Assembly (NCBI RefSeq): GCF_030272615.1
Contig: NC_081415.1
Span: 422,309,757 to 422,373,756 of the forward strand
Length of the DNA stretch: 64,000 bases
Origin: Cryptomeria japonica
Lineage: Eukaryota; Streptophyta; Pinopsida; Cupressales; Cupressaceae
Direction: 5' to 3'
Shown: positions 36,836 through 48,396 of the stretch, in pieces
Layout of the letters: each line of letters starts with the position of its first letter
Position numbering within the stretch: the stretch's first letter is position 1
Translations under genes and position numbers: made by a program
The notes under the pieces: generated by a model
Told to the model about the DNA's origin: nothing
The model's database searches: none
What the model saw: only the letters and a program-made list of their open reading frames with translations

Positions 36836-37796
36836 TGTAGACGTATAAATTTGACCAATCTCCTAAATAAATATTTAATATTTATTTTAACCCCATTCCT
36901 CCTATTAATTAAATTATATTTAATTAATTTATTCACATTCCTCTATTTAATTAAATGAATTACTCAATTTATTTAATTAAAATTACCTAAACCTTTTCTA
37001 GCCTTTAATTAAATAAATCACTTTATCTAATTAATTCCCCTTTCTCCCTTTTTATTTAAATTTACATTTAATTAAATCGATCCTTGCAAATAAATAAATC
37101 TAATTTATTTATTAAATCCCCTCACTTGTATTTATGCAAGTTGCATCTATTTTAGTTGAAATAAAGTAATTTTATTTTAATTAAAATCCTTTTCCCCCCA
37201 CTTGCATTTTCCTACATCTCCCACTTGCCTCCTAAACCCCTTCTAGATTCTTCTAATCACTTCCAATTTAGCCTAATTCATCTCCTAATTATTGTCACAT
37301 TCCTAAGCAAAGAGAAGTCACTTCTCAAAGCCTCCAAAGTCTTCAATAACAATTAAAGGCTTCGTGTCTTCAAATGGTTAACCTCTAAAAGCCTTACAAA
37401 TCCTTAAAGGCTCTTACATAACCATTTATGGTTAACTCAACCTTCTTGCATGGTTAGATACTTTCTCTCTAACTTAACCCTCAACTAACCCAAGAGTCTC
37501 AACAAGCATTCATGGCTTTAACCTTGGTTATCTTATTAACCCTTGCACAAGAGTTTACCCCTTGGGTAAAAGCTTTATCCATTGGATAACCCTAACCTAA
37601 CCTTAACCCTTACTTTCTAGGGTAACCTTCATGTCTTCTCAGGCATTTAATGTTTCTTGCATCTCCTCTCAAGCAACCTTTTGTTGACAATTGTCACCAT
37701 TTCATTGGTGAGAATTTTAAATATGGATTGATTAACTTTCAATCCTAGCCCTTGTTAATAGTATTCAATCTTAACCATTCATTGCCCTATTTTCCC

Positions 37797-37805
37797 TATA
37801 AATAG
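37797..37805 (+). promoter_or_regulatory. TATA box of the solo LTR
   Basis: TATAAATAG followed by AGCTCTC, a typical plant LTR core promoter, about 960 bp into the LTR. This sets the LTR orientation as plus. Confidence 0.65.
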
Positions 37806-38019
37806 AGCTCTCTTTCCTCATTTTCATATAATCCAAGTTTCATGCATCTACATTATAGTCTAATTTAGTAAGAATTTTAGCCTCTCTTTGTTAGAACATC
37901 ATCATAGCATTTAGGAATATTTTTCATATCATAAGATATTCATGCTAGGATAGTATATCATGCTAGGATAATTTGCTAATCTTTTATCATATCATCATCT
38001 TCATACTAGCTTAATCATC

Positions 38020-38022
<3 letters not shown>

Positions 38023-38097
<75 letters not shown>
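38023..38097. repeat. (TA)n microsatellite, about 75 bp
   Basis: Uninterrupted alternating TA run inside the solo LTR, downstream of its TATA box. Confidence 0.95.
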
Positions 38098-38099
<2 letters not shown>

Positions 38100-38438
38100 T
38101 AGAATTATAAATCAAATATCACTCGTTCTTGGAATTGTCATTCCTAAGTCACTTGCCCGATGATCTGAGAGAAAAACATTGACTTTAGGGATCCAGTGAG
38201 ATAGAGAACAATGGGACACCCCTTGGGGGGTTGAACTAATTAAATTAGTTCATTACTTGCACCAAGAGTCTCATTGGTGTGTGGGTCTTTTAGATTCGAG
38301 TTATTCATTTTTGTCACCACATTTTTCCGCATACACCTATTAACCACATTAAAAGGAATTATAGATGTAATTTATACTAGTACACCCATGTAATACATTT
38401 CTTTGATACAAATTACAAATCCTTAAAAATTAAGGTGC

Positions 38439-38940
38439 CTATATCTTCGGTGCCATAATCAACTTGCAACTTGAAATAGTTGCATTGTAAAAAATTAATT
38501 TACTTTCTTTCATTCTGAATAGAATCATTTGGTTTTTTGTCATTTTTAGAATAATAATCATATTTCTTAGTTGTCTATTATCATATATATATAGTAAACA
38601 TGTTATCATCAAATATAAGTTTAAGTCCTTTTTCAACTACTTGACGAACACTCATCAAATTATGCCTTAGTTGTGATGAGAAGTATACATAACAATTTCT
38701 ACTCTTCCTTGTCTAGTTTTTATATCCAAATTTTCTTTTCCACAAAATTCAAGTAACTCTAGTATTGTCCAATTTTAATTCACTTATAAATTTTTCATCA
38801 ATCTTGTCGTATGATTAGAATCACTTGAATATCAAAATTAAGCCTCATTACTTGTATTCCAACTTCAATCCATGAAAGAGAGTTTACCTTTCTTTGGACC
38901 TTAGTTTACATTCTTTGTGCATAGTCAACTTTTCTTTTTT
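38439..38940 (-). pseudogene. Decayed copia protease/pre-integrase fragment
   Basis: On the minus strand, frames can be followed through SELKLDNTRV, EFCGKENLDIKTRQGRVEI, then LMSVRQVVEKGLKLIFDDN and TIYDNRQLRN. This is the stretch between protease and the pre-integrase zinc region of copia polyproteins (the LLSVGQL...YDN pattern). The longest open piece is 38439-38636; stops and frame changes break the rest. No LTR could be tied to it. It ends near 38940 where sequence composition changes sharply. Confidence 0.65.
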
Positions 38941-38960
38941 CATTTAATTTTTTTAATTAC

Positions 38961-39640
38961 GGGGGGGTGTTCCCCCCCGACATCGTACTGTTGGGCTTAT
39001 TATTCGGCAAGGAGTGTATATTGTGCGGTCCCCGCTGCCCATACTTCTTCCGGCACCAAGTGTCCCCAACATTGTCTATCCTACCGCTGACGTTCTCCTC
39101 GCAGTGGTTGTTGCTCATGAGCCCCTCATTCTTCCACTTACGTTTGTTAGATATATCGATCGTTTGGCGACCTTCACCGGACCTCAATTCAAAACCCTCG
39201 CCTTCGCGCCACCGAAATCTGCCACACCAGCCAGTATTCACCATGCTGCTAGGCCCAGTCAGCTCCAACCCAACGCCACGCGAAGCCTATTCATTCACCC
39301 ACAGGGCAGCCACACCGACCATATAATCACACCACGCGACATCATTCTGGGCCATATAGAGCCACATCAGCGCCCAACATGCGCCAACTCGATTGTCCAG
39401 TCATCGACACATGGCACATTATGGTTCATCTACGCAGCCTGCACAATAATCTACCACGCAATTGTACGTAAGGTACAGTCACTGAGCCACATCAACGCAC
39501 CTCAGTCATACGAAATACACGTCAGTAGTCCATGTCAGCGATTGTATCGCCACATCAGCTCTACTGACCAAACATTGTCTGCCATGTCATCATTTTCCAT
39601 ACAAGGGAGTGCGACGGTCTGATGACGATCATACGACTAT
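38961..39640 (+). other. GC- and CpG-rich island of unknown origin
   Basis: It begins with a self-complementary GGGGGGGTGTTCCCCCCC (38961-38978) and is much richer in G, C and CpG than anything around it. It repeats words such as GCCACATCAGC (near 39362, 39484 and 39550). A 202-codon frame (39014-39622, plus) is open, and a 103-codon minus frame overlaps it. Neither has a known domain, and open frames are expected where stop codons are rare. It may be the U3 of a copia LTR, because a copia gag starts 700 bp downstream, but no LTR ends or primer-binding site were found. Confidence 0.4.
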
Positions 39641-40326
39641 CAAATTTAATCGCGTAAAATGTTGATGTTAGCACTGCATCAACAATTTTTTGAAAATTTA
39701 TCATCCCCCTCTCATTGAGCATTTTGGTTTTGAGGGCGAACTTTGGAGGCCCATAACTTGCTCATTTTAGCTCCTTTTTTGGTGCAATTTTTTTTTTATT
39801 TGAGCTAATTTTTCATGCTCTTCACAGTGATGGTGGATTTTTCTGATTGTGATGGACAGGTTTTTCACAATTTTCAGTTTTTCATGACTATACATGTCCA
39901 ATCCTCAATTTTGCAACTTCAGAAGCTTCGTTCGGGCTCATACGACCTCCTTTTCAGGTGTCATTTTTTTTAAGTGCATAATTTTTCGTCTACTTTCATA
40001 ATCTGCCATCAATTTGGAGTGATTTTGAGTAGAAATTGTACTTTCAGTATTTGGTCATTTTTGGCCTATTCGGTACTTGTATTTTGCTTGGATCTCAGTT
40101 TAGATCACTTGCAATATTTGTTGGGGTCTCTTCTAGCCTATTTAAGGCAGTTGTAAAGTTGAAATCAGAAGTCCACTTTGTCATTTTTTGCAAGTGCCCC
40201 ATTGTACACGCACTAAGTATAAAGTGTCAAATCATCATTTTTGGGGGGTCTCTTGATTGAGCAATTTGTGGGGGTGGCTTGTGTGATTGTGCCTCTCTTT
40301 TCTTAGTGCTCTTTCATTTTTTTGCT
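39641..40326 (+). other. Untranslated leader before a copia gag
   Basis: T-rich non-coding sequence leading into the gag start at 40327. TGTTGATGTTAGCACTG with ATCAACA near 39660-39690 forms a small inverted repeat that might mark an LTR end, but no primer-binding word follows. Confidence 0.4.
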
Positions 40327-42371
40327 ATGGGTTCTCCTAAATTTCCACTTTTAACTCCATATAAATATGCTTCATGAAAAATTGATGTATGGAGTAAGCT
40401 AATGGAAAAAGGATTAACTCGCTATATTGATGGAACTATAACTCCACCAACTGATCCTAATGTTCACATGGAATGGCTCACTAAAAACATTATGGCTATT
40501 GGCACATTGAGGAAATGCACATCAAAGGATCTCATCTTTCACATTGACAAGTGTAAAACAGTTAAGGAAGCATGGGATGTCTTGGGAAAATTGTATGGAC
40601 AAATTGATGAGATTAGAGACTATCAACTTGATAATGATCTCACCGTGTTGGATCCCAAGAACTTTGATACAATCCAAGATTATGTCACCAAGGCAAATGA
40701 GCTAAGAGCGTAGCTGAAGGATTGTGGCATCGATAAGAAGGATGCACAGTTGGTCTACAACCTTTTGGGAAAGCTTCCATCAGAGTATGCAGCATTTGTT
40801 TCTAGCTTCCAAACTCATCACTTGACAATGGGTAGTTCCTTCATTATGCCTACATTTGATGCATTCACAGAAATGTTGATGTTGGAGCAATCTAAGTTGT
40901 TGAGCATGGGGATTCTCAAATCTTCAAAGTCACAAGCTTTGGTGGCTAATAAAGGTAATCAAGAAAATCAAGGAAAGATTTCCAACAAGAAGCAGAAGCA
41001 GTTCAAGCCTAAGACACAACAAGATGGAGCACAATCTTCCTCTCCACAACAAAAGGATTCTACTTCCTCCCCTAAGGGCAAATCATATAAGGAGAGGTTT
41101 TGTTCATATTGCAAGAAAAGTGGTCATGATGAGCGTCGTTGCTACACTAAGCAAATTAATGAATTGGCCAACATCCTCAAGAAGAACAACATTGATTTAC
41201 CATCCGCTTATAAAAAGGATTCATCTCCTTCCCCTTCCTCACAATCAAAAGGAAGGGACAATATCTTTGTGCTAATACAAGTCATGATTTAGGGAGATGG
41301 CTTCTAGATTCAGGGACTTCTCATCATATGGCATCTTCTCAATCTATGTTCTCTTCATTTGAGCCTTGCACCATGCCACCTATTTTGATGGGCAGTCATA
41401 CATACATGAATGTGATTGGGAAATGATCTATTGCCATTGGGGATAACTCCTCCAATGATGTGTTGTGTGTACACCATTTGACAAACAATCTTCTTTCCAT
41501 CTATCAAATCACTCATGGGGAAACAAGAAAAACTATGGAGTTCATACCTGATTCAATTATCATTAGAGACTTGGAGACCAAAGCTATCATTGCTACAGGG
41601 GTGGTTGATCATGCATCATGGTTGTATTCCTTTACCGATTTTGCTCCTATTGATGAAGATGATTCTTCACATGATGATCACACTTCTTGTGATGATTCAG
41701 ATTTTGAGAACTTTGGGTACTTGAACTTGGGGATTCTCACATATGACCCCATTCTTGAGCCTTGCATTTCATCTCCTCCTATTGATATCACATCACCTAT
41801 TGCACCCGATGATGTAGATGTTGCAACAGTTTTACCTTCTTGTGATTCAGTGCAGCAAGGTATATCTTGTCTTCTAGCTTCAGTTCATTGGGATGACTAC
41901 TTGACAGACATTGCGGGTTTGTTTATGGAGTCCTACATTGCAGATTTGGGAGACATCATTGATGACATTCATCTTCTCTTTGATGAAGATGATCCTTCTT
42001 CGATTGTTGCGAGGGCAAACTTTGATCCTCTTGTTCATTCTCTACATGATCATTCTTTCAAGGCTGACATGATTGTGGATTCTTATGTACAACACTTGGA
42101 GGTCTCTTTATCCTTAGAGGAGACATGTGAGTCTTTGGATCATGTTCTACATTCATCTCCATTAGATCTTGGAGTGCCTTTTTCAGCAGTGTGGATCAGT
42201 AAACCACCTTTGGAGGAGGTAACTTTCAGCATCAACATGGGGACACTTGAGCAATTTTCAGAGACTTTATGCATAATGAGTTTTTTTCCTACCTCTTCCC
42301 TTCATGATTGGGGGGACTTGATGGATTCACCTTTGGTTTTGTTTCTTCCTAAGGGGAGGAACACCATTTGA
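40327..42371 (+). pseudogene. Copia-like Gag-protease with an acidic C-terminal extension, decayed
   Basis: The Gag N-terminus reads PLLTPYKYAS then KIDVWSKLMEKGL, a UBN2-type copia Gag. A CCHC knuckle (CSYCKKSGHDERRC) starts at 41101 and the protease motif LLDSGTSHHM lies near 41301-41330. After the usual NNLLSIYQ stretch (about 41480) an integrase zinc region would be expected. Instead there is roughly 240 residues of very acidic sequence (DEDDSSHDDHTSCDDSD onwards) running to 42371. Breaks: TGA 40375-40377 (Trp codon), TAG 40711-40713, a frameshift near 41270 and TGA 41424-41426. No integrase or reverse transcriptase follows, so this looks like a non-autonomous derivative. Confidence 0.8.
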
Positions 42372-45300
42372 TGATCGTGGAGCAATTTCTTCATTCAGTT
42401 TCGAGCTTCTACCATTGGTGCAGTTCTACAGTGAGGGAGGGCTCCTTAGTCTTTCTTCTTCTCTCATATGGGAGAGGGTGGGGGGGGGACTTTTTCCTCA
42501 CATGGGGTTTTGTCCTTCTCATACATGGGCTATTTTTAACAAATTCTTACAAAAATAAATAAACAAACATCAAATTAAATATATTTGAAAGTGTATTGGG
42601 TCGGAGAGAGGATCAAAAAAAATTGTGCATAACAAGTTGCTGTTAAATGTAGCGGTTGTCGTTTCCTCCTGTCATCAAAAAGTCAGCATGCTAACGGATG
42701 CTTTTTGTATGTTACATGTCATTTTGTATGGTAAAATATATGTCATAATGTCCTGGGCATGTCGTTTTGTAGGGAGAATAGTCGCATCCCAATTCTATTG
42801 CAACTAAACCTACTAGAACAATCAATTTAAAAAACATAAACAAATTTATTTGTTCATTTGTCCACCTTCACCTTTCTTTACAATCTCCTTAGCTTAATTT
42901 TTCCATATGATTAGGCAAATTGGCACTCTCCTTCTAGACATTAGTGGGCCCGCAAAAATGGTATGGTAAGCCTAAAACTGAAAAAAAAAAATGACTTTAT
43001 TCAACCTAAACAACACTCGACCACACCTTTGGTGCACCGCACCCCCTTTAAAAAAAACACAATTATTTTGAAATATTCACTAGTCTTAGGTATTGACTTC
43101 TTGCAGATTTTGAAATCACATTTTGTCCTTTTTTGCCATGTCCTAGTGGAGGACCTATAACAATATTTGTAGAAGAGAATATAGGAAGTTTGTAGGGGTG
43201 TGCTTAATCTAAAAACCAACAAATATTTTGTATCCTTCCCCTGGTAATCATTTTTTTTCTCTAACTATTTACCACGCCTCTTCCACTTTTGACTCTTCGA
43301 TCTCCATGATTTCTCAAATCCCATCCAAAACCTAAATTTATTGAAACAATAATACCTATAAATTTGTAAATTTTTCTGAAGCACAAATTTGACTTTTAGG
43401 TGAAATCCATTGTGAATACCAGAAAGTTTCATCTCCTAAGCCTGAATTAACCAAGAGGGTTTTCCTCCAAGAAAAATGTTGAACCTGAACTTTGGAAGCA
43501 AGAGTGTCTGAAATTTGACAAAATGATAAAATCAAATGTCAAATATAATTTTCAACCTCACCACCAACAGCAAAAGTGTATGTGACACGTTTATTTGAAA
43601 TTTGGCATTCTCCCAAAGATGACATACCTCACAAATAAGTGTGTCACTGTGCACTACTCCCTGATTGTTGGATTCAATCACAGAAAGTACCAATGTACTC
43701 ATTTTGGCTCCAAGAATTATTTGGCAACTGTCAAATTAACTTCCCAATAAAGCTAGTACTCTCCAAGAATGTTGAAATTTTCAAGTGTTGGAATCGATAG
43801 GAAAAGAGACATTACATACAAGTCAATTGAGCCTCCTTTGTACCTTCACATTTTGCATTCATATCTACTAGTGCAGCTGAAATTACAAGATATATGAAGA
43901 AAAACTTAACAAAACATTAATTTCATGAGCTAATCATACAACATTAATTTGATGTGTTGACCCTCTAGACAAGTAGTGCACATACTCATAAACATTTGAA
44001 ACCAATCTTTTTTTTGTTACATGGTTATTTGATTGACTCATTCTTTTTCTTCTCTTAATAAAAAATAAAAACTTGTGAAATTCAAATGGACGAATCGACA
44101 TACTACAAACAAATTATATTTGAGTTTTTTTTTAAATGAACTTTAAAAAAATTGATTTGTTTTTCGTTTCCACAAACTTAAAAGTTTAATCAAATATATA
44201 CTTATGCCATAGACAGGGCTTATCAAACAATTGATTTAGTGAAGCTCTACACCCCTAAAATCTACTAGGAGAATCAAGCATACATTTAAACAAATTTGTG
44301 CAAAATTTTGCTGAATAGTATTTATTTTATTTTGGTTGGCAACAAACCTTTCGTCCACATATAAGAATAATCTTGGATGCTCCATGTAACATCAACGGCA
44401 AATGATAGTGGATCCATTTCTATTCCCATTATTTAACCAGAAAGGGGAGTTAATGCCTAACAAGAAACGCCCTTATTACACGACTGTGAAAATGTTTTGG
44501 CCATTTGATGTTTGCTCATACACAGAATTATTTGTTTCACAAATTTGGTATCCTGACGTAACAGAACCACTCTAATTCGTGGAACAAGCTATACTCTGAG
44601 ATTGTTTAAGAATACTTGATGAAGTCATACAAAGCCATATTCTCAAAAAACTCGAGGGCATTAGGAGAAAATTATCCTCAGTGGTTCTGAAAGAGTTATT
44701 TACATCATTTATTTGGATTATGGTGTAGTTACATAGGATGAATGTAGGCTTGTTTCCAAGATTTTGATCTATAAAATGCCCAATTCTGTAGTAGAACACG
44801 ATGATTTGTTTGAATATCATTTTTGGCAAAGAATGGTACCTATTATTTGTCTTTACTACTGAACGCTACTTAAGAGGTTCAGACTCGGAGCTTTTATTAG
44901 TTAGGCAGTGTGCACCCTATTCTTTTATTTTGTTATTTCTGCTAAAAAGATGATTGTAAGAATTCAAGGAAATGCATATCGGACATTTGGATTTGAATGG
45001 TTTAAACTTTGAACAGAGGAACATACTTGTACAAAATATAAAGGTAAAAGTTGTTTTTTTAGTCACTGCCAGTCAAGTCACCAATTGGGTGTTTGAGACC
45101 CCTCCCAGAAGCACATGAGAAGATTTCTCTCCACTTACCAATATAGATATATTATCGCACTCCAATATGGCAAACTTATGTTTTTCATTTGTCTTCTTAA
45201 GAATGAAAAATTATACTATCAGCTCTTCACATACTCCATTTCTCTGCATCCATTTAGGTAACGAATAGCACTTGAAATCTAACTAATATTACATTAAAAG
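42372..45300. other. Unassigned intergenic sequence
   Basis: It starts with a purine/G-rich stretch (42470-42490) that may be a polypurine tract for the copia above. No LTR was found after it. The rest is AT-rich; short frames such as 44572-44829 show no domain. Confidence 0.5.
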
Positions 45301-45765
45301 TAGTGATTCTTTTTCTTTAATATTTGAGGAGTTTCAATTCCTGGGGTGATATCAGGTTTCAAGTCAACCATCAGCTCGCATTCTTCCACACAAAGACTTT
45401 GACCGCTCAGGCAATTTGATTACTCTGCCACTCGAATTCACCTGCAAAAGACAATGATACAATTTTCAACACCGTTTCTGAATAAGAAAGTATCTGGCAT
45501 TGATAGTCCATGACATAAAATATATACGAGTTTAATCACAGTAACAGCAATTTCTGAGAAGTGATTTTATTTTAAATATTTGAGGAATTTCAATTCCTAT
45601 GGGTGACACCCAGTTCATTTATCATTTGGAATTCTTCCAAGCAAAGACTTCAGACAATTTTATTAATGGCTTTGCCATTTGAATTTACCTGCAAAAGACA
45701 ATGGTATAAATTTCAAGATCTTTCTGAATTAGAAGGTATCTAGCATCGATAGTCCATATTATTTG
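45301..45765. repeat. Tandem duplication, about 255-bp period
   Basis: Copy 1 (about 45301-45510) and copy 2 (about 45555-45765) share TTGAGGARTTTCAATTCC, CAAAGACTT, TTACCTGCAAAAGACAATG and GATAGTCCAT. On the minus strand each contains CTTTTGCAGGT, which looks like a splice acceptor. No flanking exon was recognised. Confidence 0.7.
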
Positions 45766-46399
45766 TGGGTGTGTGTGTATCATTTTTTATAGAATAACAC
45801 AAATCTCCATTCTTCACGGTCCCTTTGCATCATCCTGTAGCCACATACTTGAATCAAGGGTTTTCAAGACAATCCAGAAGATGCATCCATTTCACCGTGG
45901 TAATTCTCATTCAAAACTAATGTTTCCAAGGGAATTAATATTACTGCAGTAGGCCTACAGTTTCACCTCCTACATGTGGTTTTTCTATTTAATTAGGCCT
46001 CTGACATCATACAACAGCCATTTTGTTTAGGAAACCACACGCCAAAAAATCAAATGTTTTTATTTGTCTACTTATATTTTCAATAAGTATTTTGCATTGT
46101 AATGTATGAATAAAGACATTTTGTTGCCTACATTATCTTTGTGATCGTTGCATTGTCAATTTAGTAATGTATTAATTACATTTTGGTTATGCGCAATTGG
46201 GTTTGACAGTTGTCTTCACCAAAAGACTATTTGGTCTAAGTCAGAAATCTGGAGTGGGATATTGATGTGACAAGTCCTTGTACCCAAGTACTACATTGTA
46301 CTATAACTACCCAATTGAATAAAAATAAAGTCCTCTTTATGATCTGTGTTTCCTTAATAGCATGTGATTTATTTCTATAAGCATATTATTTTGATTAAA
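45766..46399. other. Unassigned intergenic sequence
   Basis: AT-rich, no repeat or coding signal recognised. Confidence 0.5.
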
Positions 46400-47160
46400 A
46401 TGACTTGCACCATTGCCCCTATAGTGACAATCCTTACCAAGCCATGGCAATCCATCTGAATCTCAATTGACATGTTGCATCTACCTACCAATGATGAGCA
46501 TTATTAGAATTGTGCTTTTTCTGTGGTTGACAAGTTCTTGAAAATTGTGTGATTATCATGCCTTGCAAGAAAGGGATCTTTGTGAAGGAAACCACCTAGT
46601 TCCTTTTGAACGTGTGGATCTGTTTGGCTGCCACAATCAATTGTGCGCAATTCCTCAGCACCTTCTCATCTATAATGTGATCCATGATGGATGCAAGATC
46701 AACCAAATCCACTACTGCATTCCCCGATGGTGGTCAGTCACATGATTGTGCATCTCCTTAGGATGTACCATTCAAATAATCCACACAATGAGATGAGAAT
46801 CTCTCGTATGTCAAATACAACTAAAATGGAACTATTCATGTCTTCAAAGGGCAGATCATGTAGGAAGAGACATCACCCCATGCATAGAAGGAAGTGAATA
46901 AGGCAACCAATGTTGTTGAACACATTCAACAAATTAACATTGAGTTCATGAAATTTTGTAGAGAGCCAATGATAAACACAAGCGTCAAGATCAATATCAT
47001 GTTCCTCGTCAAATTTAGGTGGGTGAAAAAGTATGGTTGTCTTCAAAAAGAGCAATTCCAAGGTCCAAATAGGGAGCCTAGACCTCTTGGATGTGAGCCA
47101 TACACCATCATCAAACAAGTAGATGAAAATGCAGCAATTTGTCATCCTACCTCAAGTCGC
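46400..47160 (+). pseudogene. Decayed Ty3/gypsy integrase fragment
   Basis: Across several frames one can follow TKPWQSI, then VVDKFLKIV and MPCKK, which match the gypsy integrase core pattern (PWxSISMDF ... VVDRFSKMAHFIPCKK). NKATNVVEHIQQ and LQKEQFQGPNREPRPL then match the integrase C-terminal domain. The remaining open pieces are 46545-46745 and 46894-47214. Many stops and frameshifts are present. Integrase inserts element cDNA into the genome; this copy is inactive. No LTR was found to go with it, and the sequence after 47160 is unrelated. Confidence 0.7.
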
Positions 47161-48209
47161 AGTCCTACGATATCGGGTTCTTGTCTGCGAGGCTGGAATC
47201 TGAGCCTGGTCTAGGTTCGCACTTGGGTTAGTCTCGGGTGCGTCTTGAGCACCCGAGATGAACCCAAGATGAACCCAAGCCGAATGTGAGCATACCCGGT
47301 CACATGAGCACCAAAAATGACCCCACCAATTTAAAAAACCACTTTTAAATGCTTAAAAATGCTAGTCAAACCCCAATTTCGCCCATATGATTCAATTTTG
47401 ACCTTCTCTTTACTCATTCACTCATTTTTTTCCTCCATACTTGCATTTTTCACCATTTTTTTCTTCCAAGCTTGTTTTGAAGGTGGTTGCATTTTTCTTC
47501 AAGGCGAAGGCTACAGAGGTGTGAGACATGCATCAAAGGCTTAGGAATCATTGGAGAAGGCAGATTTAGCCGACAAAGGTGAGTGAATCGTCTTTTTTTT
47601 CAATTTTTCAAGAATTTTTTCAAATTTTTCAAATTTTTTTTTAAAATTCAAGTTCATTTTAAAAATATTTTCAAGAAGTTTTGAATATTTTTTTACACTT
47701 TGTATGTATAATAGATGTTATAATACTGATTTTTTCCAAAAAAGTTTCCAGTTTTCCATTTTACGTTCATTATTCATACATAATTGTCATATCCCCAAAT
47801 TTTTCATAGTATTTCATTCCAATTCTAGAAACTTTACTTTTAAGTATCATAGTAAATAGTTAGTAAATTGCTATGAGTGTGAACATATGTTTGTTAACGA
47901 CAAGATGAGATGTCGATTTAAATTCTATTGTGGTCTTGAAGTTGCAATGGCATAGTTTTGAAAAACTTATTGAATGTATATTTGATCATGCATGATGAAT
48001 TTTACTTATCTAACCTTGAAATTGAATATGGTCTAATCACGTATTTGAATTGACCAAGTGCTATCCAGGAGAAGAGGTCATTAAGCCTGCATCACCGAAA
48101 AAATAGGGAGAGTATCATTCAGGAGAGGAATATAGACACGTGGGAATTATGTCGATGCCATCTCGAGTCTTTTGAACACTGAACTGATATAGGGATCGAG
48201 TAAGTACAT
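47161..48209. other. Unassigned sequence with short direct repeats
   Basis: 47205-47310 has repeated GATGAACCCAAG words and complementary CTCGGGTGC/GCACCCGAG that can form a stem. The rest is AT-rich with no coding signal. Confidence 0.45.
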
Positions 48210-48384
48210 TGTATTAAAATATTGTAATGTTTCTTTAATGGTCATCTTAGTCATCTTAGTCGTCTTTAGTTAGTTTCTATTTTCAGCTTTAGTTTACGAT
48301 TGTTTCTTTTAGAAACGTCATCCCTTGTAAATTCTTTATATAGAGCTCTCGCTCTATTGTTTAATAACATCAAATATTTTAACA
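48210..48384 (+). repeat. 5' LTR of element C
   Basis: TGTATTAAAAT...ATATTTTAACA, with a core-promoter-like TTTATATAGAGCTCTC near 48336 and a tandem GTCATCTTAGTCATCTTAG. It contains about 27 bp absent from the right copy. Confidence 0.7.
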
Positions 48385-48396
48385 TGGTATTAGAGC
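48385..48396 (+). other. Primer-binding site of element C
   Basis: TGGTATTAGAGC, one mismatch from the initiator tRNA-Met type TGGTATCAGAGC, touching the LTR end. Confidence 0.75.

Larger units (their letters stand above)
36836..38335 (+). mobile_element. Solo LTR, 1500 bp
   Basis: TGTAGACG...CCGCATACA, flanked by GCTAT (36831-36835) and CCTAT (38336-38340), a 5-bp duplication with one mismatch. There is no primer-binding site downstream and no polypurine tract upstream, so only the LTR remains. It contains a TATA box (37797-37805) and a TA microsatellite. The start resembles the LTR at 191. Confidence 0.75.

Noticed and set aside
39014-39622. A 202-codon protein-coding gene
   Set aside because: GC-rich sequence has few stops by chance, an overlapping minus frame is also open, and no domain or homologous pattern is visible.
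45301-45765. Duplicated exons on the minus strand
   Set aside because: Acceptor-like CTTTTGCAGGT is present in both copies, but the following sequence hits stops quickly and no neighbouring exon is recognisable.
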